Assembly (NCBI GenBank): GCA_937871505.1 | Contig: CALMPF010000004.1 | Span: 1 to 47,430 of the forward strand | Length of the DNA: 47,430 nt | Source: an uncultured Planctomycetia bacterium | GTDB taxonomy: Bacteria; Planctomycetota; Phycisphaerae; Phycisphaerales; SM1A02 | Reading direction: 5' to 3' | Part shown: positions 15,984 to 25,164 of the stretch, piece by piece | Position numbering within the stretch: position 1 is the stretch's first letter | Layout: each line of letters begins with the position of its first letter | Notes under the pieces: generated by a model | What the model saw: the letters and a program-made list of their open reading frames with translations, nothing else | Database searches by the model: none | Told to the model about the DNA's origin: nothing | Made by a program: the position numbers and the translations under genes

Positions 15984-18545
15984 TCACTCGCCGCGGAGCG
16001 TGAGGCACCAGTATCGCGGCAACCACCACGGGCCGAGCGGCAGCTCGACGAACACGGAGTTCCAGCAGTTTCCGCCGCTGCGGAAGTAGGCGGGCGCGGT
16101 CTCCCCCTGCGGGTTCGTCCCGATTCCCGCGACGCCGTCCGGCGATGTCGGGATCGTCAGCTCGATGACATACGTCGCTCCCGGAGGAATCACGACCGGG
16201 GGCTCGAATGAGGCGGTGAGTTCGCTCGGAAGCCACAGGTACGGGCAGACGTCCTGGCACGAACCCGAACCTCCGCCCGACGCGTAGGCGGCGCAGGCGC
16301 CGTCCCACGCGATCTCGCAGCACGATGGAATCCAGTGGCACGTCAGGAACTCGCACCAGGGATCGCTGCATCCGGGTTCGTCGCGCGCGAAGCAGCAGTC
16401 GCACCCGTGTCCTCCAAGCTGCCCCGGAATGACCAGCGGGATCGAACGCACCAGGTCGAGGTCGATCCCCGGCGCCACCGGGGCGCCGCCGTCGAGGTCG
16501 AGGTAGACGCTGAGCGAGCCGAGGAGCGAGGAGCCCCAGTTCACGAAGCCGAGCTGCGCGCACTCCAGACGGAACTCTGCGCCGGCATTGATGAACGACC
16601 TCGCGTAGCTCGTTTCCAGCGATGTATCGGGAAGCGTGCACCAGATGTTCCAGTACCAGTGCGTCGGAACCGGATCAACGCTCTGCGTGACGACGGTCGC
16701 GCCCGTCGAGGTGCACGTGTACTGCGGCTGCGGCGGCGAGTCGCAGGTTCCGCACGACTCCAGAAGCTCGACGCTCAGGAAGTAGCGCCACTCGGTCTGG
16801 CCGCAGGGATGCCCGTCCTCGGCGACCGGCGACGCAGAGAGCCAGTACGTCCCAGGCTCGAGACACTCGAACATCCAGAATCCGCTGCACGCCGGGCTCG
16901 TCTGCTCCGGATCGAGTCCCGTCGCGAGAGCGCACAGGGGCACGCCCTGGGTGTTCACGATGCCGATGGTCATAGCGATCTGGGTGTGCGTTCCGAGCTT
17001 GAGCGTCCTCGACCCCGGACCGATGACGATCTCGTACCAGTCGGTGTCACGTTCCCCCTCGGCGGCCCACGTCGTCGCTGAGATGAAGTGACCGTCCGCG
17101 AGCCGCGCGAACTGCGGAGGATCGCTTGTGCAGCCGTCGTTGAACGACTTCCCGCAGGGTTCGTCCTCGAAGAGATTCACCGGGAAGCAGTTGCCGAAGT
17201 TGGAGAGCAGAATCGCCAGATCGACGGCGTCGACGTATCCGAACGAGCCGTTCAGATCGGCGCAGGGAGCCCACCACCCCATGACGCTCTCCATGAGGGC
17301 GACGTCGACGCAGTCGACGAGGCCATCACCGTTGAGATCGCCCGGGCACGTCTTGGGGAAGGGGTCTTGCGCGGTGCAGCAGAGCGAGAAGGTCGCTGCC
17401 GGCCCGAGACCGCTCCCGTTGCCGCCGGCGGCAGGGCAGTCGCAGGCATCGCCGATCCCGTCGCCATCGAAGTCGGACTGACTCGGGTTCGGATGCTCGA
17501 TGCAGTTGTCGAGCGTGTCGACGACGCCGTCCATGTCGTAGTCGCACTCGGCGTGGAGCTGATCGGGACTGAGTTCCTCGATCACGAAGGTGCCCCAGTT
17601 GGCCGATGTGCCCGGAAGCGCAAGGCAGATCCGCGCCCCGCCGTCGGGCAGGAGCGTCGTCGAGCAGTCGATGAGCAGCGGGTTGGGCTCGTGGGCCGCG
17701 TAGACCGCTGCGATCGCCTGACAGATCCGCGACGCCGTCCCGGCGATGTCGAGCGCCTCCGTGATGCTCACGCAGCCGATGTAGGCGTCGTAGCCGACGT
17801 GCGGCGGTCCGGAGGAGTGCACCCGCGGGTAGATCCGCAGCCGCGTCCCGACCGGGAACGGCCCGCTGATCTCGGTGCAGAGCGCCCCCTCGGTCACGAC
17901 TCCGAAGAGGGCGGGATGCCCACCCTGCAACGGCGCGAACTGGACCGCTGCGGACACGCCCGACCCGACCGCCTGCCACGCCCAGCCCCCAGGACCGATC
18001 GGCAGGGCGCCAGCGCCCGCCGCGACTTCGTTGCCCAGCCCTGTTCCGATCATCAGGGTGCACTTCCCGATCGTCGGCGGAACGGGTCCGACCCGTGCCG
18101 TGATCGCCTTCGGAGTGACCTCGATGACTGTGAAGGGGACTGCGATGCCCGCCTCATCCATCGCGACGAGGCAGTAGTTGAGCGGATCGGGATCGGGGAA
18201 CATCCCCGTGACGACCACGATTGTGCCCGGCGCGGCTTCGTGTGGATCGATCCCCTCGATCATCAGGCATGTTGCATCGCCCCAGGATCCGAGCAGGATG
18301 CCGAGGTCCGCCCCGTCGATGACGCCGCTGCCGTTGAGGTCCCCGGCGCCAGGACCACCCCATCCGCCGAGGAGAATCCCCAGATCCGCGCCGTCCACGA
18401 CGCAATCCCCGTTCAGGTCCGCGCTGCCCAACCCGCCGACCGCAGCGCTTGCGAGCGCCAGGAGCGCGACCGCCCCGGCGCCGAGACCAGTCCGACGCTG
18501 AGGAGTCCCGCTCCGAAGCGACCGACTCGCGGTCGTTCCGCGCAC
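15984..18545 (-). CDS. Large exported protein with N-terminal dockerin-like pair, TSP3 repeat and Cys-rich domain
   Basis: About 853 residues from a GTG at 18545. The signal peptide has an Arg-rich n-region and LGAGAVALLALASAAVGG. Two dockerin-like calcium loops follow directly (ADLNGDCVVDGADLGILL, GDLNGSGVIDGADLGILL), then an IPT/TIG-like part (IEGIDPHEAAPGTIVVVTG), a thrombospondin-3-like stretch (DYDMDGVVDTLDNCIEHPNP), another pair (GDLNGDGLVDCVDVALM, DLNGSFGYVDAVDLAIL), a beta-rich part and a Cys-rich C..CC...W...C module (PSCCEIAWDGACAAY). This is typical of planctomycete exported dockerin proteins. The start is uncertain because the frame is open to 19226 with no Shine-Dalgarno; GTG 18545 was chosen as best fitting the signal peptide. 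Probably surface or envelope located. Confidence 0.85.
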   Translation of the reverse strand: MRGTTASRSLRSGTPQRRTGLGAGAVALLALASAAVGGLGSADLNGDCVVDGADLGILLGGWGGPGAGDLNGSGVIDGADLGILLGSWGDATCLMIEGIDPHEAAPGTIVVVTGMFPDPDPLNYCLVAMDEAGIAVPFTVIEVTPKAITARVGPVPPTIGKCTLMIGTGLGNEVAAGAGALPIGPGGWAWQAVGSGVSAAVQFAPLQGGHPALFGVVTEGALCTEISGPFPVGTRLRIYPRVHSSGPPHVGYDAYIGCVSITEALDIAGTASRICQAIAAVYAAHEPNPLLIDCSTTLLPDGGARICLALPGTSANWGTFVIEELSPDQLHAECDYDMDGVVDTLDNCIEHPNPSQSDFDGDGIGDACDCPAAGGNGSGLGPAATFSLCCTAQDPFPKTCPGDLNGDGLVDCVDVALMESVMGWWAPCADLNGSFGYVDAVDLAILLSNFGNCFPVNLFEDEPCGKSFNDGCTSDPPQFARLADGHFISATTWAAEGERDTDWYEIVIGPGSRTLKLGTHTQIAMTIGIVNTQGVPLCALATGLDPEQTSPACSGFWMFECLEPGTYWLSASPVAEDGHPCGQTEWRYFLSVELLESCGTCDSPPQPQYTCTSTGATVVTQSVDPVPTHWYWNIWCTLPDTSLETSYARSFINAGAEFRLECAQLGFVNWGSSLLGSLSVYLDLDGGAPVAPGIDLDLVRSIPLVIPGQLGGHGCDCCFARDEPGCSDPWCEFLTCHWIPSCCEIAWDGACAAYASGGGSGSCQDVCPYLWLPSELTASFEPPVVIPPGATYVIELTIPTSPDGVAGIGTNPQGETAPAYFRSGGNCWNSVFVELPLGPWWLPRYWCLTLRGE

Positions 18546-19228
18546 CGGAGTCGGTGGCGTCGTCGACGCGCCCGCCCGGCGGCGCTGCTGGCTTCCGAGG
18601 CTCCGCGAGTCGGTATCGGGGTACGGGCCGCCCACTGGGCGACCCTCCGAGTGGTCCGGAGCGAGAGATTGACGGAGATCGCGACAGCGATCGCGAAGGC
18701 GACCGAACGACGACGCGCAGAGACGAGACAGAGCCGGCGCGAGCCGGTTGCGGCACTTCGATGGCATCACTGTGCTCCCAAGGGGCGGCAGAACCGACGG
18801 ATTCGACGACGTCGCCGAGTCCTCACCGACCCGAGAGCACCGACGGACCGGAGGTCTCACGCGGGTACCTCGGAATTCTCCCCGGATCTCCCTCGGAGTC
18901 GGCGGACCGGTGCCCGAACGTGCGCGAGGAACTTCACTTCCTCCCATGACCTCGCTTGGCTCCGCCGCGATTCGGTCGGAAGCGGAATGCCGCTTCCTTA
19001 CGCCGGAGCAGGCGACGAGGCGGCGCTGGGCTGCGAGCCACCAGGGCCACCAACCTACCCCTCGTGACGGTTGGGGTTGCCGAACTTCGGAAGGACCGGG
19101 GTTCGGTGACGGCTCTGAGGGGGCATCGCGAGTATTCTCTCGGGCCGCGTCCGGCTCGGACCGCACCCGCGCCACGCTCCCGGCGATCCGTGTTCGCCGC
19201 CAGTGACCACCGACTTGGGCGAACACTG
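18546..19228. other. Intergenic stretch, no supportable gene
   Basis: About 680 bp between the divergent dockerin gene and the small gene at 19229. The frames here are open on both strands because of GC content and give Arg/Ser/Pro-rich products. It contains one copy of the CCTCGTRASGGTTGGGGTT repeat at 19060-19078. The dockerin gene could start further upstream than assigned and use part of it. Confidence 0.4.
19060..19078 (+). repeat. Dispersed motif CCTCGTRASGGTTGGGGTT, copy 1
   Basis: CCTCGTGACGGTTGGGGTT here; two further copies lie at 46957-46975 and 46982-47000, 28 kb away. CACCAACCT precedes the motif both here and at the 46982 copy, so the shared block is longer than the core. Function unknown. 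Confidence 0.6.
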
Positions 19229-19735
19229 ATGGCTCTGGACCCGACCGCTGAGGCCGAATCGCTTTCCCCAGACCTCCCTGCGCGTGCGCCGGAGCGAGTC
19301 TCGGCGTGGCTCGGGGAGCGCTTCCCCGTCCACCCGATCGAGCAGAAGTGGCGCGCGCTCGCCGAGGTCACCCTTCAGGCGATCGCGCGAGGATCCGACC
19401 GCTCGCGTGGCGGCGTTGCCGATCTGGGCGCCCGGCGGCCTCTCACGACCGACGAGCTGGACCGGCTCGAAGGCTGGACGAGCGTGGAGGCACTCGGCGG
19501 CGCCGCCCACGGCTTCCGCGTGCGACCGGGCGAGGACCGCTTCCGGATTCAGGTCCAGCGACACCGGCCCGAGCGCCACGTCCCGAAGCGCTTTCGGCGT
19601 ACTCCAATCCAGCACCCCATCAGGCCCAGTCCGGCACCGCAATCAGGCCCCCCGTTCTGGCCCCCCCGTTCCGGCCCCCAGTTCTGGCCCCCAGTTCCGG
19701 CCCCCAGCTCCGGCCCCCGAGTCCGGAGGGGCTGA
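19229..19735 (+). CDS. Hypothetical protein upstream of yidC
   Basis: A 168-residue frame from ATG 19229. Residues 1 to about 120 look like a globular domain (ERVSAWLGERFPVHPIEQKW, PLTTDELDRLEGWTSVEALG); the last 35 residues are Pro/Gly/Ser-rich and encoded by a 13-nt tandem repeat. I recognise no family. In many bacteria rnpA and yidD precede yidC, but this protein resembles neither. The frame is open upstream to 18956, but that part looks non-coding. Because the repeat unit is not a multiple of three, the true C-terminus may vary between strains. Confidence 0.5.
   Translation: MALDPTAEAESLSPDLPARAPERVSAWLGERFPVHPIEQKWRALAEVTLQAIARGSDRSRGGVADLGARRPLTTDELDRLEGWTSVEALGGAAHGFRVRPGEDRFRIQVQRHRPERHVPKRFRRTPIQHPIRPSPAPQSGPPFWPPRSGPQFWPPVPAPSSGPRVRRG
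19645..19729 (+). repeat. 13-nt minisatellite (about six units)
   Basis: Units of the form AGTTCYGGCCCCC, with one 14-nt variant, repeat about six times. A 13-nt unit shifts the reading frame with every copy-number change, so it would act as an on/off or C-terminus switch if the surrounding frame is expressed. Confidence 0.75.
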
Positions 19736-19912
19736 AGCCGAACGACGACCGCTGCTCGGCGTCGCAGGAGTGCACCGACGGAGCGCGTCCGGCGGCCGCT
19801 CGCCGAGTCTCCGAGCACTGAACTTCCACCCTCCCCGTCCCTCCCCGTCACTCTCGCCACCCGCACCCGCCCCGAGCTTCGCCGTCAGCGCACGAAGCAC
19901 CCTCCCCGCAGC

Positions 19913-22246
19913 ATGAGTCCCAGCGCCCGCCGTCTTCTCATCACGATCGTCGTCGTCGTCGTCGCGCTGCTGGTCGTCACCGCCGTCGCGACCCGGCGAC
20001 CTCCGGCGACCCAGCAGCAGGCCGCCGTGCAGGGGACCCAGACCCAAGGCGCTGCGGGGGCGGTGGGCGAGTCTGGCAGTCAGCCCGCCGGAGCGCCAGC
20101 CGGATCGCAGGACGCCGCGGCGTCCAGCGGCGCGCGCGGGGCGGACGCGCAGGGCGCCGCCGATGCCGCATCCGGATCGCAGGCGGCGGAGGATCGGATG
20201 GTGACGGCGCCGGTCCCGGAGCCGGCCGGCGACGCTCCTCAACGGCCGGGCCTGGGCGCCGACCTCACCAACCGCCGCGGAGGTCCGATCGACACGTCGC
20301 GATGGCGGGCGGCAGCCCCGGAGGGCGCTCCCCCGGCAGGCGCGGGATCGCTCGGATCGCTCGATCCACGGGTCGCCCGGCTCCGGCTCGACCTGGCCCG
20401 GCGCGGCGCGGGCATCGAGCGCATCGCCTTCAGCGACATCTGGGAGACCTCAGGAGCGCGGCGCGCCGCCGCGGCGCACTGGCGGGCGGTTGCCGCGGGC
20501 GACGCCTCCCCGCCATCGATGCCGCCTGAGGACCTGCGCTACATCCTCCAGACCGCCCAGCCGCTTGGATCGATCGAGGTTCCGCTGCTCTCGGTCCACT
20601 CGCTGGAGGTCGACGGTGTGCTGGTTCCGCTTCACGGAGCGGTCTGGTCCTCGCCGCGGCCCGGGGTCTTCGCGAGCGAGATCCGCGATGAGGATGGAAC
20701 CGCCAGGCTTCGCGTCCGCCGGACGATCGAGCTGGCCGAGGCCGCGTTCGGGATCACGCTGCGCCAGGAGGTCGAGAACCTCTCGGATGCCGATCTCGAG
20801 GTGCGATGGATCCAGTACGGCCCGATCGACCTTCGTCCGGATCGCAGCCGGTACATCGACATCCGCCGCTTCCACTTCGGGTACCTGCTGCCTCCCTCGC
20901 GCGACCCGGGACAGCTCAACGTCCTCGTCGACGGCCAGATGCGGGAGCGCTCGCAGGTGATCAAGGCGGTGCGCAACGGCGAGACCGCGCTCTGGCCGAC
21001 GGCGGAGACGCGGCGACAGCAGCTTGTGCTGAGCTGGTTCGGCACCACCAACCGCTACTTCGGCTTCGCCCTGCACGACCCGGCGGACGTCGTGCTCCGC
21101 ACGCGCTCGATCGAGGAATCCGTCGAGTCGATCCACGCGATCGTGGGGATGCAGCCCGACGGAACCGAGATCGTCTTCACCGAGGCCTATTCGCCGAAGC
21201 GCGGGCTCGCGGCGGGAGCGAAGGCCGCGTTCGATCTGGCGGTCTTCGCGGGACCGCTCGATCGCTCCATCCTCGACGACGTCGAGCCCTATCGCGCGCT
21301 GGGGATGTCGGGCCTGATCGTCTACCTGATGAGCGACTGCTGCTCGTTCTGCACCTTCCCCTGGCTCGCGCGGCTCCTGCTCTCGTTTCTCGCCTTCCTC
21401 CACGATCGCGTCGTCTTCGACTGGGGCCTGGCGATCATCGTGCTCGTGGTGATCGTCCGGACGTTCCTGCACCCGATCATGAAGCGGTCGCAGGTGCAGA
21501 TGCAGCGGGTGACCCGGGCGATGGCGGAGCTCAAGCCGGAGCTCGAGTCCCTCCAGACCAGATACAAGTCCGACCCGCGGAAGCTCCAGCAGGAGCAGAT
21601 GCGGCTCTATCGCGAGAAGGGCGTCAATCCCGTCGGGTGCGTGACGGGGATGGTTCCGACGCTGCTCCAGATGCCGATCTGGATCGCCCTCTACGCGATG
21701 CTCTATTACGCGTATGAGCTGCGGCAGCAGCCGGCCTTCTTCGGGTTCTTCCAGCTCTTCTGGAACTGGCCCTTCCTCGCCGACCTGAGCTCTTCCGACC
21801 ACTTCTTCCTCGAGTTCGCGGAGCCGCGGCAGTTCCTCTTCCTGAACCTCACCGGGATCAACCTGCTTCCGGTCCTGATGGGCGTCGTCTTCTGGTTCCA
21901 GCAGAAGTACATGACGCCGCCGCCGACGGTGAAGCTCACTCCCGAGCAGCAGCAGCAGCAGGCCATCATGAAGTGGATGATGGTGGTCCTCTTCCCGGTG
22001 ATGCTCTACGCGGCGCCTTCGGGGCTGACGCTCTACATCCTGACCTCCAGCCTCATCGGAATCGTCGAGGGCAAGCAGATCCGCCGTCACATCGCGAAGA
22101 TGGACGCGCAGGGTCCGCAGGAGCAGGGCAAGAAGAAGAAGAAGCAGGACATGCTCGGTCGGCTCTACGAGAAGGCGCTCGAGCGCGCCCAGGAGCGCGA
22201 GCAGGCGCGGCGCAATCCGCCCAAGCGGTACAAGGACCGCTCCTGA
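19913..22246 (+). CDS. yidC: Membrane protein insertase YidC
   Basis: A 777-residue Oxa1/YidC/Alb3 family insertase of the inner membrane, which integrates proteins alone or with SecYEG. The first membrane helix (LLITIVVVVVALLVVTAV) is followed by a long Ala/Gly/Gln-rich linker to about residue 130, a periplasmic beta-supersandwich domain to about 450, then the conserved insertase core: VVIVRTFLHPIMKRSQVQMQ with the functional Arg, coiled cytoplasmic loop LKPELESLQTRYKSDPRKLQ, VPTLLQMPIWIALYAMLYYA, and APSGLTLYILTSSLIGIVEG. The C-terminal tail is basic (GKKKKKQDM). It is about 230 residues longer than E. coli YidC, mostly from the linker. mnmE follows 69 bp downstream, an association typical of origin-proximal regions. 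Confidence 0.96.
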   Translation: MSPSARRLLITIVVVVVALLVVTAVATRRPPATQQQAAVQGTQTQGAAGAVGESGSQPAGAPAGSQDAAASSGARGADAQGAADAASGSQAAEDRMVTAPVPEPAGDAPQRPGLGADLTNRRGGPIDTSRWRAAAPEGAPPAGAGSLGSLDPRVARLRLDLARRGAGIERIAFSDIWETSGARRAAAAHWRAVAAGDASPPSMPPEDLRYILQTAQPLGSIEVPLLSVHSLEVDGVLVPLHGAVWSSPRPGVFASEIRDEDGTARLRVRRTIELAEAAFGITLRQEVENLSDADLEVRWIQYGPIDLRPDRSRYIDIRRFHFGYLLPPSRDPGQLNVLVDGQMRERSQVIKAVRNGETALWPTAETRRQQLVLSWFGTTNRYFGFALHDPADVVLRTRSIEESVESIHAIVGMQPDGTEIVFTEAYSPKRGLAAGAKAAFDLAVFAGPLDRSILDDVEPYRALGMSGLIVYLMSDCCSFCTFPWLARLLLSFLAFLHDRVVFDWGLAIIVLVVIVRTFLHPIMKRSQVQMQRVTRAMAELKPELESLQTRYKSDPRKLQQEQMRLYREKGVNPVGCVTGMVPTLLQMPIWIALYAMLYYAYELRQQPAFFGFFQLFWNWPFLADLSSSDHFFLEFAEPRQFLFLNLTGINLLPVLMGVVFWFQQKYMTPPPTVKLTPEQQQQQAIMKWMMVVLFPVMLYAAPSGLTLYILTSSLIGIVEGKQIRRHIAKMDAQGPQEQGKKKKKQDMLGRLYEKALERAQEREQARRNPPKRYKDRS

Positions 22247-22315
22247 GCGCTGCCACCGCGACGCGAAGCCGCAGCCGTCGGCAGGCAGGGATCACAACGA
22301 AGGGCGCTCGAAGGG

Positions 22316-24283
22316 ATGTTCGATCTCGGTTCGACGATCGTCGCGGTCGCCAGCTCCTGCGGCGGCGGCTGCGCCCGGGGGATCGTGCGCGCCTCCGGTC
22401 CCGCGGCACTCGGTCCGCTTGCGTCGCGGCTGCATCGGCGTCGATCCGACGCGGTCGGGTCGGGGTCGGTCGGGTCAGGGTCTGCTGACCGGTGCGACCG
22501 GACCTCCCGCGGCATCGAGCCCGGATCGCTCCGGCTCGCTGACGAACGCTGGGTGCCGGTTCTCGCGCTGAGGTTTCCCGCACCGCGGTCGTTCACGGGC
22601 GAGGACACCCTCGAGATCCAGGCGCCGGGGAACCCCCTGCTCCTCGAGCGGATCGTGGACGCGCTGGTTGCGGCGGGCCAGGCTGCCGGGATGCCGACTC
22701 GCCGCGCCGGACCCGGCGAGTTCACCGCCCGCGCGTTCCTGCGCGGGCGGCTCGAGCTCGACGAGGCGGAGGGGATCGCCGCCTCGATCGCGGCCCGCGG
22801 GGCCGAAGAGCTCCGCGCCGCCCGGAGTCTCGCGGAGGGGCGCCTCGGCGCGCGGGCGCGGGAGTGGAGCGAAAGGCTCGTCGAGCTGCTCGCGCTCGTC
22901 GAGGCCGGGATCGACTTCGCCGACGAGGAGGACGTGGTGGCCATCGATGCGCGGACCCTGCGCGTGCGCGTCGCGGCGATCCGCGCGGCCATCGGCGCTG
23001 CCGTCGAGGGCGCCGCTCCCGCCGAGCGGCGCGAGGGGCTTCCGCGCGTCGTGCTCACCGGCCCGCCGAACGCCGGGAAATCGTCGCTCTTCAATGCACT
23101 CCTCGGGGAGACGCGCGCGATCGCCGCCGCGCATGCGGGTACCACCCGCGACGCGATCGAGGCGACGCTCTCGATCGACGGGCCTGCGGGCGCGGTCGCG
23201 CTTCGACTCGTCGATCTGCCCGGCATCCTTGAGGAGGACTGCGCGGCGCCGGAGGGGAGCGGAGCTGCCCAGGCGGCGTGCGCAGGGACGAACGGCTTCG
23301 ATGCCTCGGGCGTTGAGTCGACGTGCGCTCCCCCGCCTCCGGGAGGAGCCGATCCTCGGCGGGACGGCTCACGCGACGCCGCAACTCGAGAGGCGCTCGA
23401 CGGGGCGATGGCGCGCGCGGCGCAGAACGCCCGAGAGACGGCGGATCTGCTCGTGCGCTGCGTCCCTGCGGGGGATGCGGGTCTGCCGCGCGGAGTCGGC
23501 GGTGGCACCGCGACCGCGGCCCAGACCGCCGAGCGCGGCGCGTCGACGGGCGGGGGCGCGGGTCCCCCGGCCGAGTCCCAAGGGCGCTTGTGCCACGAGA
23601 TCGTCGTCGTGACGAAGTGTGACCTGCGCAACCGCGGCGGTCGATCCGCAGTTGAGGGGCGACGGGACGACGGCGCGGAGGCGGCGCCGCGTCCGGACGC
23701 CGCAGCAGGAGACACGGGGCGCTGGAGTGTTCAAGGCGCCGCCGCGCACGCGGGTGAGGCCGCGGGAGGGTCCTCGGCAGCGCGCCACGGGGGATCGGCA
23801 ACGGGATCCGATGGGGACCCCGTCGCTGCATCTTCGGTTCCTCTGCCGGAGCCATTCCTGACCAGCGCCGTCACCGGCGAGGGGATCGCTGCGCTGCGAG
23901 CGGGGCTCGCAGAGCTCGTGGCCCGGCTTCGCGGCTTCGAGGGGACGGCCCGCGCGATCCAGGCCCGACATGGTGCCGCGCTGCTCTCCGCAGCCGAGGA
24001 GCTGGCCATTGTCGAGGCTCGGCTCGGGGCGGCGCTGAGTGGCGGCGACGACGCGAATGAGGCCAGGCTCGACCCCAGCCCCGATCTCGGCCCCAATTTC
24101 GGCCCTGATCCCGGCTCCGATCTCGGCCCTGGCGTCAGCCCCGATGTCAGCCCGATCGCCGAGCCCGAGCTGATCGCCGCGCACCTGCGCAGCGCCCTCG
24201 ATCGCCTCGGTGAGATCACGGGTCGGGTGCTTCCGGATGACGTCCTCGGGGCGATCTTCTCCCGCTTCTGCCTCGGCAAGTGA
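22316..24283 (+). CDS. mnmE: tRNA modification GTPase MnmE with large low-complexity inserts
   Basis: A 655-residue homologue of MnmE (usually about 450), the GTPase that with MnmG makes the 5-carboxymethylaminomethyl group on wobble uridine. The N-terminal formyl-THF-binding domain is recognisable (STIVAVASSCGGGCARGIVR, then FTGEDTLEIQ). The GTPase motifs are G1 GPPNAGKSS (249-257), G2 GTTRD (275-279), G3 DLPG (300-303), G4 TKCD (433-436) and G5 SAVTGEG. The C-terminal FCLGK keeps the essential Cys of FCIGK. Gly/Ala-rich inserts occur at about 42-72, 305-365, 385-426, 440-508 and 583-614. G3 is DLPG instead of the usual DTAG. The 440-508 insert contains the dispersed repeat GCGCTGGAGTGTTCA. 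mnmG is not in the window. Confidence 0.92.
   Translation: MFDLGSTIVAVASSCGGGCARGIVRASGPAALGPLASRLHRRRSDAVGSGSVGSGSADRCDRTSRGIEPGSLRLADERWVPVLALRFPAPRSFTGEDTLEIQAPGNPLLLERIVDALVAAGQAAGMPTRRAGPGEFTARAFLRGRLELDEAEGIAASIAARGAEELRAARSLAEGRLGARAREWSERLVELLALVEAGIDFADEEDVVAIDARTLRVRVAAIRAAIGAAVEGAAPAERREGLPRVVLTGPPNAGKSSLFNALLGETRAIAAAHAGTTRDAIEATLSIDGPAGAVALRLVDLPGILEEDCAAPEGSGAAQAACAGTNGFDASGVESTCAPPPPGGADPRRDGSRDAATREALDGAMARAAQNARETADLLVRCVPAGDAGLPRGVGGGTATAAQTAERGASTGGGAGPPAESQGRLCHEIVVVTKCDLRNRGGRSAVEGRRDDGAEAAPRPDAAAGDTGRWSVQGAAAHAGEAAGGSSAARHGGSATGSDGDPVAASSVPLPEPFLTSAVTGEGIAALRAGLAELVARLRGFEGTARAIQARHGAALLSAAEELAIVEARLGAALSGGDDANEARLDPSPDLGPNFGPDPGSDLGPGVSPDVSPIAEPELIAAHLRSALDRLGEITGRVLPDDVLGAIFSRFCLGK
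23719..23733 (+). repeat. Dispersed motif GCGCTGKAGYGTYCA inside mnmE
   Basis: GCGCTGGAGTGTTCA lies inside the mnmE coding sequence, in the insert between the G4 and G5 motifs (codons for about residues 469-473). Its relatives are intergenic, so this insert may descend from a repeat element. Confidence 0.45.
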
Positions 24284-24593
24284 GTGAGCGGCCCGGATGA
24301 CGCTGTCCAGACGCTTCTCGATGCGCGGGCACGCCGCATCCGGCGGCGCGATGAGCGTCGTTCCGCGCGGCCCCCGACGGCGCGCTCGAGGGTGCGCGCG
24401 CGGCGACCGCAGCAGAAGCCGCGGGGCGCCGGAGCGTGAGGCGGGACGATCGACAGCGAGGTACAGTCGCCCCGCAGCGCCGGCGCGTCGTCTCCGGAAG
24501 TTCCGTCGCGTCGGTCACCTCGGGAGATCGTCGCCGAACCGTCGAGCGCCGTCGCCACCAGTCCGACTCTCCCGGCCACCGAGCGGGCGAACC
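24284..24593. other. Intergenic stretch, nothing recognised
   Basis: About 310 bp between mnmE and the thioesterase gene. The thioesterase frame is open through it, but the encoded sequence is Arg/Gly-rich and unlike the family. A GCGCCGGAGCGT stretch near 24426 only weakly resembles the dispersed GCGCTGKAGYGT motif. Confidence 0.4.
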
Positions 24594-25007
24594 ATGTCCA
24601 GAGAGCAGCGCCACTCGACTTCCATCCGCGTCCGCTACTGCGAGTGCGATCCGATGGGCGTGGCGCATCACAGCGTCTACCCGATCTGGTTCGAGATCGG
24701 CCGCACCGAGATGCTCCGCGCCGCAGGCGGTGACTACCGCGAGCTTGAGGCGCGGGGGGTGTTCCTCGCGGTCGCGAAGCTCGATGTGCGCTATCGCAGG
24801 CCCGCCCGCTACGACGACCTGCTTGAACTGACGACGGTGCTCGAAGATGTCGGCCACGTGAAGCTCGAGCATCGGTACGAGCTGCGCGGTTCGGGCGCGC
24901 TGCTTGCAACCGGACGATCGACGCTCGCGTGTCTCGACCGCGCCGGTGCCGTGCAGCCGCTCCCGCCCGAGCTCGTCGCGCAGTGCGGCGGCGCGGCGCG
25001 TGCGTGA
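24594..25007 (+). CDS. Acyl-CoA thioesterase, YbgC/4-hydroxybenzoyl-CoA thioesterase type
   Basis: A 137-residue hot-dog-fold protein. IRVRYCECDPMGVAHHSVYP leads into IWFEIGR, the family active-site loop with the catalytic Asp in the D..GV..H..Y pattern. LDVRYRRPARYDDLLELTT is the central strand-turn typical of YbgC/FadM proteins. Such enzymes hydrolyse acyl-CoA thioesters in the cytoplasm; the YbgC group is often linked with the Tol-Pal system, whose genes are not visible here. ATG 24594 was chosen because family similarity starts a few residues later. It is convergent with the DUF721 gene. Confidence 0.9.
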   Translation: MSREQRHSTSIRVRYCECDPMGVAHHSVYPIWFEIGRTEMLRAAGGDYRELEARGVFLAVAKLDVRYRRPARYDDLLELTTVLEDVGHVKLEHRYELRGSGALLATGRSTLACLDRAGAVQPLPPELVAQCGGAARA

Positions 25008-25164
25008 GAGCGCCCTCCAGGATCACTGCCTCCTGCGGTCGGCCCCGGCCTTCGGTCGCAGCATCGAGCCGGCCCGCCGGGGGGAACGCGGCCCGCCGTC
25101 GCTTCTCGCGGCGCTCGTCCCCGCGCCTGGCGGCGCTCGTCTTCGCTCGACCTTGGCGACGCAC

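Noticed and set aside
18546..19226. Upstream extension of the large dockerin protein to ATG 19226
   Set aside because: The extra 227 residues are Arg/Ser/Pro-rich and would bury the signal peptide far inside the protein.
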